64,000 nt of DNA from Bacteroidia bacterium (GCA_030431525.1 JAUIJC010000018.1:34279-98278), one strand, 5' to 3'; shown: positions 43,839 through 52,811, counted from the stretch's first letter. The notes: generated by a model from the sequence alone, not told the origin. Numbers and translations are program-made.

Positions 43839-45242
43839 ATGTCACAGTATGATGTTACGGTGATTGGAGCCGGACCTGGTGGCTACGTAGCGGCAATCCG
43901 TTGCGCACAGCTCGGTTTCAAAACTGCATTGATTGAAAAATATTCTACCCTTGGTGGCACCTGCTTGAACGTAGGCTGTATCCCATCCAAGGCACTTCTT
44001 GACTCTTCAGAGCATTTCCACAATGCTTTGCACAATTTCAAGGAGCACGGCATCAAGATCGACACCCCAAAAGTTGACTTGGCGCAAATGATTACCCGCA
44101 AAGACGGCGTAGTAAAACAAACCACCGAAGGTTTGAACTACTTGATGAAGAAAAACAAGATCGACGTTTACAACGGTCTTGGTTCTTTCGTGGACGCTAC
44201 CACCATCAAAATCACTGACGCCGAGGGCAAGGAACAGCAAATCAAGTCTGCAAAGACCATTATTGCTACTGGTTCCAAGCCAATGAGCATCCCTGCCATT
44301 CCAATTGACAAGGAGCGCATCATCACTTCCACTGAGGCCCTTAACCTCAAGGAAGTACCTAAGCACATGATCGTTATCGGCGGTGGTGTAATCGGTATGG
44401 AGCTTGGCTCTGTTTACGCTCGCTTGGGTGCTGAAATCACTGTTGTCGAGTACGCTGACTCCATCATCCCAACCATGGACAAAACCATGGGTAAAGAGTT
44501 GCAGAAAGTTTTGAAAAAGGAGGGCTTCAAGTTCAACTACAAAACCAAAGTGACCAAAGTGGAGAGCAATGGCAAGGAGGTGACTGTTACCGCCGAGAAC
44601 GCCAAAGGCGAAACCATCGAGGTGAAAGGAGACTACTGCTTGGTATCCATCGGACGTAAGCCATACACCGACAGTCTTGGACTGGAGAATGTTGGCATCA
44701 AAACCGACGAGCGTGGACGCATCGACGTGAACGGTCAATTGCAGACCAGCGTTCCAAACATCTACGCCATCGGTGACGTGGTGAAAGGTGCGATGTTGGC
44801 CCACAAAGCTGAGGAGGAAGGTACTTTCGTAGCTGAGGTGATGGCTGGACAAAAGCCGCACATTCACTACAACTTGATTCCTGGTGTTGTTTACACTTGG
44901 CCAGAAGTTGCCGCCGTTGGCGCTACTGAAGAGGAGTTGAAAGCAGCAGGCAAAGCCTACAAAGCTGGTTCATTCCCATTCAAGGCCCTTGGTCGTGCCC
45001 GTGCATCCATGGACATTGACGGTGTAGCCAAAGTATTGGCTGACAAGGAAACCGACGAAATCCTTGGCGTACACATCATCGGCCCACGTGCTGCTGATAT
45101 GATTGCTGAGGCAGTTGTTGCTATGGAATACCGTGCCTCTGCCGAGGACGTTGCTCGCATGTCACACGCCCACCCGACGTACACTGAGGCGTTGAAGGAG
45201 GCTTGCTTGGCCGCTACTGAGAATCGCGCGATTCACGTTTAA
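43839..45242 (+). CDS. lpd: Dihydrolipoyl dehydrogenase (E3)
   Basis: FAD enzyme reoxidising dihydrolipoamide with NAD. 467 residues, usual length. Motifs: FAD-binding VIGAGPGGYVAAIRCAQLG, redox-active disulfide GGTCLNVGCIPSKALL, NAD-binding VIGGGVIGMELGSVYARLG, second FAD motif IYAIGDV, and the C-terminal active-site His-Glu in HAHPTYTEALKEA. Third gene of the suc cluster; repeats separate all three genes, so differential mRNA stability or internal termination is possible. Confidence 0.96.
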   Translation: MSQYDVTVIGAGPGGYVAAIRCAQLGFKTALIEKYSTLGGTCLNVGCIPSKALLDSSEHFHNALHNFKEHGIKIDTPKVDLAQMITRKDGVVKQTTEGLNYLMKKNKIDVYNGLGSFVDATTIKITDAEGKEQQIKSAKTIIATGSKPMSIPAIPIDKERIITSTEALNLKEVPKHMIVIGGGVIGMELGSVYARLGAEITVVEYADSIIPTMDKTMGKELQKVLKKEGFKFNYKTKVTKVESNGKEVTVTAENAKGETIEVKGDYCLVSIGRKPYTDSLGLENVGIKTDERGRIDVNGQLQTSVPNIYAIGDVVKGAMLAHKAEEEGTFVAEVMAGQKPHIHYNLIPGVVYTWPEVAAVGATEEELKAAGKAYKAGSFPFKALGRARASMDIDGVAKVLADKETDEILGVHIIGPRAADMIAEAVVAMEYRASAEDVARMSHAHPTYTEALKEACLAATENRAIHV

Positions 45243-45253
45243 TCGTTAATAAC

Positions 45254-45276
45254 ATCGGGTATAAAATCCGACGCTA
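45254..45276. repeat. TCGGGTATAAAATCCGACG palindrome (copy C2)
   Basis: Slightly degenerate copy of the CGTCGGGTATAAAACCCGAC element, 12 bases after the lpd stop. Confidence 0.75.
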
Positions 45277-45285
45277 TTGAAATAC

Positions 45286-45323
45286 AAACGCCCTTGGAAA
45301 ATCCCTTTCCAAGGGCGTTTTTT
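45286..45323 (+). terminator. Terminator of the suc cluster
   Basis: Perfect 15-bp stem AAACGCCCTTGGAAA / TTTCCAAGGGCGTTT with ATCCC loop and T-run. Confidence 0.93.
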
Positions 45324-45351
45324 ATGCTTTCTATTTTAGCCTTTTTCAAGC

Positions 45352-46752
45352 ATGAATATTTTTAATCGGGAAGTGCTTTCTCAACCAATTAACAATGCCC
45401 CGCTCGTTCTTTTCCGAGCAGTATTCGGATTGCTCATCACCTTGGAAGCGGGAGGCGCCATCGCCACAGGATGGGTAAAACGTGTGTTTGTGGAACCCAG
45501 TTTCCATTTCACCTTCATGGGTTTTGAATGGCTTAATTTCCTTCAAGGCGAAATGATGTATGGCTATTTCGCACTTATGGCAGTTGCAGGCATTTTTGTA
45601 ATGCTTGGATTATTCTATCGGCCTGCTATGGTGATTTACGCCATCATGTGGACTTCCGTTTATCTGGCGCAGAAAACAGCCTATAACAACCACTATTACC
45701 TGTTAATGTTGCTCTGTTGGATTATGGCATTTATGCCAGCCAACAAGCGCTTCTCTCTGGATGCAAGGCGGAATCCAAATATCGCCTCGGACACCATGCC
45801 CCAAGGCATACGCTGGTTTTGGATAGCGCAAATCACCATTGTGTACACCTATGCAGCTATCGCCAAAATTTATCCCGATTGGCTGGAAGGCAAATTTGTC
45901 GAACTCGCTTTTGAAGCCAGAAAAGACTGGCCCATCATCGGGCCACTATTGAATCTCCCCTATTTTGCGTTGATTGTCTCATATAGCGCCATCCTATTTG
46001 ACGGACTAATTTCTCCGCTGCTCCTTTGGAAAAAGACACGGAAGTGGGCGTTCATTTCTTCCTTGGCCTTTCATCTTTTCAACTCGGCCATTTTTCATAT
46101 TGGCATCTTTCCGTTTATGTCCATTGCCTTTGCGCTATTCTTTTATGAGCCGGAACAGATTGCAAAATTGTTTCAATGGTTGTTTAGACCTGACAGGTTT
46201 TGGAAACCTGTCAGGTCTAAACAACAGAATTCTTTTGATGAGCGTAGGGGCGGACCTGTGTGTCCGCCCGACACCACAGGGCAGACACACAGGTCTGCCC
46301 CTACATGGGTTGTCAGCATTGCATTAACCTACCTTTTATTCCAAACCATCATTCCCCTACGCCACTGGATTATCCCCGGAAATGTACTTTGGACCGAAGA
46401 AGGTCACAGATGCTCTTGGCGCATGATGCTCCGCGCCAAAAGTGGTTATGTACGCTTCACCGTGGAGGACAAAAGCAAGGGCATTAGGTATGCTGTCCGA
46501 CTTCAAGAATACCTGACTCCAAAACAAATTAAAGCCATGGCCACAAAGCCAGATATGATTTGGCAGTTCGCCCAATTCTTAAAAGAGGACTACGCACGAA
46601 AAGGTATTCCTGATGTGGCGGTTTATGCCAAAGCAAGGGTTGGCATAAATGGACGAGATCATTCCACTTTAACAGACGACACGATAGATTTAGGAAAAAT
46701 AGACTGGAAAACCTTCGGGCACCAAGGCTGGATTTTGGAGAATTCTTTATGA
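45352..46752 (+). CDS. HTTM-domain (gamma-carboxylase-like) membrane protein with in-frame repeat insertion
   Basis: A 466-residue polytopic membrane protein of the HTTM / vitamin K-dependent gamma-carboxylase-like family. Visible are an N-terminal helix block with LFRAVFGLLITLEAG, the loop FVEPSFHFTFMGFEWL, the NNHYYLLMLLCWIMAFMPA segment, and YTYAAIAKIYPDWLEG. The soluble C-terminal part has HRCSWRMMLRAKSG. Function in bacteria is unknown. Residues about 277-318 (RPDRFWKPVRSK through THRSAPTW) are encoded by two intergenic-type palindromes inserted in frame at 46180-46304, between two membrane helices. Without them the protein would be about 424 residues. Confidence 0.9.
   Translation: MNIFNREVLSQPINNAPLVLFRAVFGLLITLEAGGAIATGWVKRVFVEPSFHFTFMGFEWLNFLQGEMMYGYFALMAVAGIFVMLGLFYRPAMVIYAIMWTSVYLAQKTAYNNHYYLLMLLCWIMAFMPANKRFSLDARRNPNIASDTMPQGIRWFWIAQITIVYTYAAIAKIYPDWLEGKFVELAFEARKDWPIIGPLLNLPYFALIVSYSAILFDGLISPLLLWKKTRKWAFISSLAFHLFNSAIFHIGIFPFMSIAFALFFYEPEQIAKLFQWLFRPDRFWKPVRSKQQNSFDERRGGPVCPPDTTGQTHRSAPTWVVSIALTYLLFQTIIPLRHWIIPGNVLWTEEGHRCSWRMMLRAKSGYVRFTVEDKSKGIRYAVRLQEYLTPKQIKAMATKPDMIWQFAQFLKEDYARKGIPDVAVYAKARVGINGRDHSTLTDDTIDLGKIDWKTFGHQGWILENSL
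46180..46224. repeat. CCTGACAGG palindrome inside a coding sequence (copy D2)
   Basis: 21-bp perfect arms TTGTTTAGACCTGACAGG+TTT and AAA+CCTGTCAGGTCTAAACAA around TGG. Same core as the 63-bp repeat at 19478. It is read through in frame. Confidence 0.92.
46243..46304. repeat. GGGGCGGACC / GGTCTGCCCC repeat inside a coding sequence (copy B4)
   Basis: CGTAGGGGCGGACCTGTGTG, CCGCCC, then GGGCAGACACACAGGTCTGC and CCCTAC: a long imperfect palindrome of the B family, 18 bases after copy D2 and also in frame. Confidence 0.9.
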
Positions 46753-46816
46753 TTTCCCACGTAAGCCACCTATCTATGCAGTCAAATTTTATTCAACCTT
46801 TTAACATCTTTTCAAC

Positions 46817-47684
46817 ATGAAAAAGACATTACTCGCACTTTGTGGAACTATTGGATTGGCTTTGGGTACTCAAGCGCAGATTACAGAGGATCACACTTAC
46901 ACTTGGGATAAAAATATCCGTCACTATGATATTGGTTTTAGCACTATTTAATGGCGAAACAAAAATCCTGACTCTAAATGGACAAGAAATGAAAATTTAC
47001 AATGAGGATCACTCATTGTACAAAACCATTCAAATTCCAGCTCAAACAGGAGAATTTACTGTCAATGTTGTTTCTCAACATATTTTTGACTCGGATGATG
47101 ATTTAGAATTCATGGTAATTGATGAGACAGACGTAGAAAACGGGATTCTTTATAATACTGTAATCTATAATGAGGATGGCACTGTGCTATTGAAAGCAGA
47201 CGGTTTGGCCCCTATTTGGAATAGCTCAGAGCTAAGTAGTTTTAACTTTGTTGATGAATCAACTTTCAGCACCTTCATTAAAGAAACCAGTGATGGATTA
47301 AAGCTATACCTAACTTCTGCTTATTATGACTATGGAACACCAATGGTCACTGAACAGATTCTAAAAGTCTACTCCCTTCCAGGTTCCCTACCAAAAATTA
47401 CATCCGTAGATTCACCAGCATCTGCCCCACAAAACTTATTGGAGGCTTATCCAAACCCTGCCTCCAGCGTGGTTCAAATCGGTTATGAATTGCCAGAAAA
47501 TGCTTCCCAAGGCGTAGTTAAAATCTATAACGAGCAGGGCATTTTGGTGAAGAGCTTGACTGTTGATCACACTTTTGACCACTTGTTGTTGAACGTGGCT
47601 GACTTTAACGCTGGCGTGTACACTTATCGTTTGGAAACAGACAACTTCGCCTCGGAGGCGCAGAAGTTGGTGGTGATGCGATAA
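46817..47684 (+). pseudogene. T9SS-sorted secreted protein with apparent frameshift
   Basis: An ATG at 46817 opens a signal peptide (MKKTLLALCGTIGLALGTQA) and mature start QITEDHTYTWDKNIRHYDIG, but this frame stops at 46949. The rest continues in the next frame from about 46940 (LFNGETKILTLNG, IYNEDHSLYKTIQIP, DDLEFMVIDET) to a T9SS sorting domain (EAYPNPASSVVQIGYE, VKIYNEQGILVKSL, ending AQKLVVMR). Removing one T from the TTTT at 46936-46939 rejoins both parts into one 288-residue protein. The cause may be mutation, slippage-based variation or a sequencing error. IYNEDHSLYKTI is a common motif of Cytophagales secreted proteins. Confidence 0.75.
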
Positions 47685-47686
47685 AT

Positions 47687-47788
47687 CGATGGGATGAATC
47701 CCATCGTTGTGGAGAACCGCCCTTTCAGGGCTACCGCAATTCAGCCCTGTAAGGGCGATTCTTCATAGCAAAGGTCTTTAGGCCTTTG
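47687..47788. repeat. Modular palindromic cassette with modules in swapped order, copy A3
   Basis: CGATGGGATGAATCCCATCG (47687-47706), 11-nt linker, CGCCCTTTCAG...CTGTAAGGGCG (47718-47757), 11-nt linker, CAAAGGTCTTTAGGCCTTTG (47769-47788). The outer modules are exchanged relative to copy A1. Confidence 0.85.
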
Positions 47789-47807
47789 ACCCAAAACATA
47801 TCATTCC

Positions 47808-47848
47808 AAAACCCCGAGGGACCAATCCCTTGGGGTTTTGTATTTTTG
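47808..47848 (+). terminator. Terminator after the frameshifted T9SS gene
   Basis: AAAACCCCGAGGGA / TCCCTTGGGGTTTT with one mismatch, CCAA loop, then GTATTTTT. Confidence 0.8.
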
Positions 47849-47863
47849 GGGATTCTTTCAAGT

Positions 47864-47974
47864 CGTAGTCCGCCAGCTGGCGGACTACGCAACGGAGGCC
47901 CCTTTTATGATTGGGAAACCCCAATGATTAAAAACCTTCGAAAACGTCGGGTATAAAACCCGACGCTATGGAAC
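47864..47974. repeat. CCGCCAGCTGGCGG palindrome and CGTCGGGTATAAAACCCGACG palindrome (copy C3)
   Basis: CGTAG-TCCGCCAGCTGGCGGA-CTACG (47864-47889) is a perfect 26-nt palindrome. TTCGAAAACGTCG, core GGTATAAAACC, CGACGCTATGGAAC (47937-47974) repeats copy C1 almost exactly. With the neighbouring A3 and H3 elements the whole 327-base gap before rsmI is repeat and terminator. Confidence 0.85.
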
Positions 47975-48005
47975 TGGTTAACTGATAACCGTTAACTGTT
48001 AACTG
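47972..48005. repeat. TTAACTG-type repeat before rsmI (copy H3)
   Basis: AACTGGTTAACTGATAACC then GTTAACTGTTAACTG, ending 6 bases before the rsmI ATG. Confidence 0.72.
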
Positions 48006-48011
48006 CAAAAC

Positions 48012-48698
48012 ATGGCTGACCAACAAACCTCGCTCTACCTCGTGCCCACGCCCATCGGCAATTTGGAGGACATCACCCTTCGGGGACTTCGCATCTTGAA
48101 AGAGGTGGATACGATTTTGGCAGAAGACACGCGGACCAGCGGAAAGCTTTTGAAGCATTTCGATATCCAGACCAAGGTCATCAGCCACCACGCCCACAAC
48201 GAACACAAGACCACCGAGGGCTTGATTGAGCGCATGAAAAATGGCGAAACTTACGCGCTAATTTCTGATGCTGGATCACCAGGAATTTCCGACCCAGGTT
48301 TCTTTTTGGGCAAAGCCGTGATGGAAGCCGGTCTAAAAATAGAAGCGTTGCCTGGCGCAACGGCCTTTGTACCAGCCTTGTTGAAATCTGGTTTGCCTTG
48401 TGACCGCTTTTGTTTTGAGGGGTTCCTTCCTCAGAAAAAGGGGCGTCAAACCAAATTGCTCAACTTGGTGGAGGAGCAACGCACCATGGTTTTTTATGAA
48501 TCACCTCATCGCATTGGAAAGCTGTTGGAGCAATTCAAGGAACATTATGGTGGTGACCGCCAGGTTTCCGTGTCACGGGAATTGACCAAGATGTTTGAGG
48601 AGACCTTTAATGGAACTGTTGAGGAGGCCATTGCCCATTTTGGTGGGAAGAAGGTGAAGGGGGAAATTGTGGTGGTGTTGGCTGGTAAAAACGATTAA
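48012..48698 (+). CDS. rsmI: 16S rRNA (cytidine1402-2'-O)-methyltransferase
   Basis: SAM-dependent enzyme methylating the ribose of C1402 in the decoding centre. 228 residues; tetrapyrrole methylase fold. Motifs: LYLVPTPIGNLEDITLRGL at the start, VDTILAEDTRTSGKLL, ALISDAGSPGISDPGF (SAM binding), LPGATAFVPALLKSGL, and FCFEGFLPQKKGRQTKL. The C-terminal half has FYESPHRIGKLL and REltk-type VSRELTKMFEETF. Shorter than E. coli RsmI (286) because the C-terminal extension is missing, which is usual in this phylum. Confidence 0.94.
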   Translation: MADQQTSLYLVPTPIGNLEDITLRGLRILKEVDTILAEDTRTSGKLLKHFDIQTKVISHHAHNEHKTTEGLIERMKNGETYALISDAGSPGISDPGFFLGKAVMEAGLKIEALPGATAFVPALLKSGLPCDRFCFEGFLPQKKGRQTKLLNLVEEQRTMVFYESPHRIGKLLEQFKEHYGGDRQVSVSRELTKMFEETFNGTVEEAIAHFGGKKVKGEIVVVLAGKND

Positions 48699-48709
48699 CA
48701 TATCATTCA

Positions 48710-48798
48710 TTCGAAAACGTCGTCCGCCAGCTGGCGGACGACGCTACGGATGCGTAGGGTTTCACCCCACGCTAACATATTTCGCCCTTACAGGGCTC
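48710..48798. repeat. Hybrid palindrome: C-family arms with CCGCCAGCTGGCGG core (copy C4), plus two more
   Basis: TTCGAAAACGTCG, core TCCGCCAGCTGGCGGA, CGACGCTACGGA (48710-48750). Then GCGTAGGGTTTCACCCCACG plus C (48752-48772) and CGCCCTTACAGGGCT (48783-48797). All lie in the rsmI-lnt gap. Confidence 0.85.
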
Positions 48799-48818
48799 CC
48801 AAAAATTCACTCCCTCCC

Positions 48819-50429
48819 ATGCCCAAAAAACTCACTCCCCTCCTGCTCAGCCTATTGTCAGGCACCCTGCTATGGGCCAGCTGGCCGACCAGCCCACTGA
48901 CATTTTTGATTTTTGCTGGATTCGTACCCTTGCTCAAATTGGAAAATGTCATTGCCAGAAGGGAGGACATCAAGCGCCCTGCTTGGACCTTTTTTGGTTA
49001 CACCTATTTGGCCTTTCTGATTTGGAATGGGCTGACTACTTGGTGGGTTGGTTTTGCCTCGCCAGGTGGAGCAATTACAGCCATCATCGCCAATAGCCTG
49101 TTGATGAGCGTACCGTTTCTACTTTACAGGAGAGCTCGTCGCATCATCCACCAAAAGCTGGCTTTTATTTCATTGCCTGTTTTTTGGATTGGCTTTGAAT
49201 ACCTGCATTTGAACTGGGACATTTCATGGCCGTGGCTGACCGTGGGCAATGTTTTCGCGCAAATGCCTTCATGGATTCAATGGTATGAATACACTGGCGT
49301 TTTGGGAGGAACGCTGTGGGTGTTTTTGATCAACATCATCCTGTTTTGGGCACTGCAAAAGAAGTATTTCACTTGGGAATACCGCTACCCTGCCTATTGG
49401 TTACTCACCCTATTTTTCGTCCTCAGCCCGATTTTGATTTCGTGGCAAATTGAAAAACGAGTAGTGGTAAAAACAGGTAACCCAACAGAGGTTGTTGTAT
49501 TACAGCCAAACATTGATCCTTATGGGGAGAAATTTAAAGGAGGTGTTCATTTTATTAAAATTCCAGAACAAATTCGTCGCCACGTTGAGCAGTCAGAACA
49601 GACCATGACGGACAGCACAAAATTTGTTATTTGGCCAGAAACTGCGATCCAAAAAGAATACCTTAACGACAACCAAGAGCGTTTCCTCTATCAAAACCCA
49701 GTGATTCGACAAGTCCGTCGATTTGCCCAACGGCATCCAAATACATCTTTAGTATCCGGCTTGGAATGTTGGGAAAAGTTGCAACCTGCTGAAGTCACTC
49801 CTTTTTCTTACCACAACCACCGCATGGGGCACTATGAGCCCTACAACGCAGGAGTACAAGTTTATAAGGACAGTCTTTCACTTTACCACAAATCCAAATT
49901 GGTTCCAGGGGTTGAGATTCTACCTTTCCCACACATCCTGGGTTGGCTGACACTGATTATCGACTTTGAACATGCAGGTAACTATGGCCGACAAGAAGAC
50001 CGCACCGTGTTCTGGGGACCAGACAGCATTGGCGTTGCACCAATGATTTGTTACGAATCCATCTACGGGGAATATGTGGGTGATTTTGTGGAAAATGGCG
50101 CCCAATTGCTCTTCATCATGACCAATGACGGTTGGTGGAAAGACACCGAAGGCCACCGCCAGCATAACCTCTACGCCCGACTTTTGGCGATTTCTCACCG
50201 CCGTGATATTGCTCGATCAGCGAATACTGGCGTGTCTTCTTTCATCAACAAAAAAGGTGAGTTCATTGAAGAAAGTGGATGGTGGGAAAAAGTAACACTA
50301 AAACAATCCCTTTACCCAAACGAGGAAATCACCTACTACAGCAAACACGGCAACTTCTTAGGACGCTGGGCCTCGGTGTTGTCCATTTTGCTAATCATCT
50401 CCATCAGCATCAAAAGAAAGGTTTCCTAA
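48819..50429 (+). CDS. lnt: Apolipoprotein N-acyltransferase
   Basis: Adds the third acyl chain to the N-terminal Cys of lipoproteins in the inner membrane. 536 residues from the ATG at 48819 (MPKKLTPLLLS); the frame is open upstream through repeat DNA. About six to seven N-terminal helices precede the nitrilase-like periplasmic domain (about 235-495). Catalytic triad regions: VIWPETAIQKEY (Glu), YHKSKLVPGVEILPF (Lys) and APMICYESIYGEYV (Cys). It is consistent with the many predicted lipoproteins in this window. A C-terminal helix closes the protein. Confidence 0.93.
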   Translation: MPKKLTPLLLSLLSGTLLWASWPTSPLTFLIFAGFVPLLKLENVIARREDIKRPAWTFFGYTYLAFLIWNGLTTWWVGFASPGGAITAIIANSLLMSVPFLLYRRARRIIHQKLAFISLPVFWIGFEYLHLNWDISWPWLTVGNVFAQMPSWIQWYEYTGVLGGTLWVFLINIILFWALQKKYFTWEYRYPAYWLLTLFFVLSPILISWQIEKRVVVKTGNPTEVVVLQPNIDPYGEKFKGGVHFIKIPEQIRRHVEQSEQTMTDSTKFVIWPETAIQKEYLNDNQERFLYQNPVIRQVRRFAQRHPNTSLVSGLECWEKLQPAEVTPFSYHNHRMGHYEPYNAGVQVYKDSLSLYHKSKLVPGVEILPFPHILGWLTLIIDFEHAGNYGRQEDRTVFWGPDSIGVAPMICYESIYGEYVGDFVENGAQLLFIMTNDGWWKDTEGHRQHNLYARLLAISHRRDIARSANTGVSSFINKKGEFIEESGWWEKVTLKQSLYPNEEITYYSKHGNFLGRWASVLSILLIISISIKRKVS

Positions 50430-50519
50430 TTCGCCCTGATTTTCAGAAATTTGCAACCCTTCTCAAAAAGGTACATCTGAATTTATCGGGCTAAACTGAT
50501 TCGGGAAATTTAAATTCCA

Positions 50520-52811
50520 ATGAAAAAATATCTACTGCTTTTAGCTGGGTTGGTACTAAACCACCTTTTACCAGCTCAAGATTTTAACCGCTATCAGCCT
50601 TTACGCGTTCAGGGCTCTATTCCTCCTCAATTCATTGAGACGGCCACCCATAAATACGAAGCAGATCGTGCTTCCATCAATGACAAAAAACGCCGTACCC
50701 GCAAGGCAAAAGAAGAATTCTACCTGAAAAGTAACTTCGGACTTCAGGAAATTCTGATGAGTGGACGGGTCATGTTTAACGATCCACTGACTGCCTATGT
50801 CAATAAAGTGGCCGACAAGCTGTTTGCCCACGACATGGCTTTCCGGAATAAACTGAAAATCTACACCCTGCGGACGCCACAAGTAAACGCATTCACCTTT
50901 GACGACGGAACCGTAGTGGTCACCCACGGCTTGATGTCACAGTTGGAAGATGAAGCTCAACTTGCCTTTATCCTCGCCCACGAAGCCGTTCATTTTAAAA
51001 AGGAGCATGCCGTAACGGAGTTCGTAGAAACCAAAGACATCCAATATGGCCGTGGCGATTACCGCAACTTGAGCTTTGATGAAAAAGTATTGGCCAAGTT
51101 CGGTTTCTCCAAAGACCAAGAATCTGAGGCAGACCTTGAAGGCCTGGAAATATTCCTCAAATCGGACTATTCTACCGAGAGTATCGTCCGCACTTTTGAC
51201 GTATTGCAATACGCCTACCTCCCGTTTGACGAAGTGCCTTTCGACACCACCATGTTCAATGATGAGAACTATGTAATTCCGGGAGCTTATTTCCTAAATG
51301 AGGTTTCTGAAATCAAAGTGGACGAAGACTACGACGATTCAAAAAGTTCTCACCCAAATACCGAGAAACGTCGGAAAGCACTCAAAAAAGAATTGAAGGG
51401 CGCTGGCGACCAAACAGGTAAGAGCACCTATTTGGTTTCCAAAGAAGAGTTCGTCAAGTATAGAAAAATCGCCCGATTTGAGATTTGTCGCCAATATTTA
51501 CTGCGCCACAATTACCCTAAGGCGCTCTACAACGCCTTCCTTCTCCTCCGCGAAGATTCCAACTCCATGTACCTTAAAAAGACCGTAGGAAAAGCACTCT
51601 ATGGCGCTTCCAAATACTCCAACCAAGGCATGCGCTACGAGGTGGTGAACGACTGGGAAGATATTGAGGGAGAATCCCAACAGGTCTATTACATGCTTAG
51701 TGAGCTGTCTTCTGAAGAACTGAACATCTTGGCCCTTCGCTGGAACTGGTCGGTGTATAAGGACAATCTCGACGACGAGGAACTGAAGCTCATCGTAGAG
51801 GACCTTTCCTACGAATTGGCCAATGAGCATGAACTTGATTGGAACTCATTCTATAAACAGTCTAAAGCAGAGAAGGAGGCCCTCAAACTGGAAGCCGCTA
51901 AGGAGGATAGCCTCGTTGCCAATACTGAAGAGGAGGAGGAAAACTTGGAGGGGCTTTCGAAACTGGAAAAGATTCGCCGCAAACAAGAACAAAGCGACGA
52001 CGAGGATGAGGTTGTTTCCGAAAAGGATTCTGACTACTACCGCTTTGCCTTCCTGCCCTGGAGAGAAAATGAAGTATTAATTGCCCAGTTTGAGGCAAGT
52101 CAAGAAAAGGTAGATGCAAAAAAAGCTGAGAAGGAGGCAAGAGAAAAAATGACTCGAAGCGAAAAGGGAAAACTCTTCCGCCAGCAACAAAAAGAAGTCC
52201 GATTGCAAAACCGCTATGGTCATGCCAAAGGCTTCGACAAGGTGGTGGTTGTGAATCCGATGTACCAGCGTTACAATGAGCGGAAAAGCGAACCTATTCG
52301 CTATAAAAATAGAGAAACCGTATTAACCTCCTTTAATGAAAAAATTCAAAAAAGCGCCACAGCGACTGGGTTAGATATTGAAATAATCAACCCCAGAAGT
52401 ATCAATAACAATCAAGCAGACCGCTTCTATCATCACACTATTTTGAATGAATGGATTTCTGAAAAAATTCACCATGAGGATGGTATGCACTTAGTCAGCC
52501 CTATACATAACGAAATATTAGGTGTTTCAAAGTATTATGGGACAACAAATTTTTGTTGGATTGGAGGGGCCCTAATTACAGAAAAAAACGACGCGTTTAC
52601 TACTATACTACTATACTCATATGTTTTCCCTGCAGGAATTATCTATTCCCTAACACCAAAACATACCACCTATTATTTCACAATTACTTACAATCTAAAA
52701 ACTGGTAATTCAGAAATGGTGGAGTTTGTGAAAATCAAATCCAAGGACCATAAATTCATGCAGCAGTCCAACCTTTTTTACACCTTCCAACAACTTAAAC
52801 AAACACGATGA
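50520..52811 (+). CDS. M48 family metalloprotease, secreted
   Basis: A 763-residue protein with signal peptide (MKKYLLLLAGLVLNHLLPAQ). The peptidase domain lies near residues 85-270 with the zinc motif AFILAHEAVHFKKEH (HExxH near residue 154) and the third ligand in DQESEADLEGLEIF. The C-terminal 450 residues are helical, highly charged (EEEEENLEGLSKLEKIRRKQEQ region split by Asp/Glu runs) and unassigned. M48 proteases in the envelope act in outer-membrane quality control. The last 480 bases are clearly richer in A+T than the first part, as is the next gene, which it overlaps by 4 bases (ATGA). Confidence 0.85.
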   Translation: MKKYLLLLAGLVLNHLLPAQDFNRYQPLRVQGSIPPQFIETATHKYEADRASINDKKRRTRKAKEEFYLKSNFGLQEILMSGRVMFNDPLTAYVNKVADKLFAHDMAFRNKLKIYTLRTPQVNAFTFDDGTVVVTHGLMSQLEDEAQLAFILAHEAVHFKKEHAVTEFVETKDIQYGRGDYRNLSFDEKVLAKFGFSKDQESEADLEGLEIFLKSDYSTESIVRTFDVLQYAYLPFDEVPFDTTMFNDENYVIPGAYFLNEVSEIKVDEDYDDSKSSHPNTEKRRKALKKELKGAGDQTGKSTYLVSKEEFVKYRKIARFEICRQYLLRHNYPKALYNAFLLLREDSNSMYLKKTVGKALYGASKYSNQGMRYEVVNDWEDIEGESQQVYYMLSELSSEELNILALRWNWSVYKDNLDDEELKLIVEDLSYELANEHELDWNSFYKQSKAEKEALKLEAAKEDSLVANTEEEEENLEGLSKLEKIRRKQEQSDDEDEVVSEKDSDYYRFAFLPWRENEVLIAQFEASQEKVDAKKAEKEAREKMTRSEKGKLFRQQQKEVRLQNRYGHAKGFDKVVVVNPMYQRYNERKSEPIRYKNRETVLTSFNEKIQKSATATGLDIEIINPRSINNNQADRFYHHTILNEWISEKIHHEDGMHLVSPIHNEILGVSKYYGTTNFCWIGGALITEKNDAFTTILLYSYVFPAGIIYSLTPKHTTYYFTITYNLKTGNSEMVEFVKIKSKDHKFMQQSNLFYTFQQLKQTR

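Noticed and set aside
44007..44867. 286-codon minus-strand frame opposite lpd
   Set aside because: Antisense shadow; lpd motifs on the plus strand are complete.
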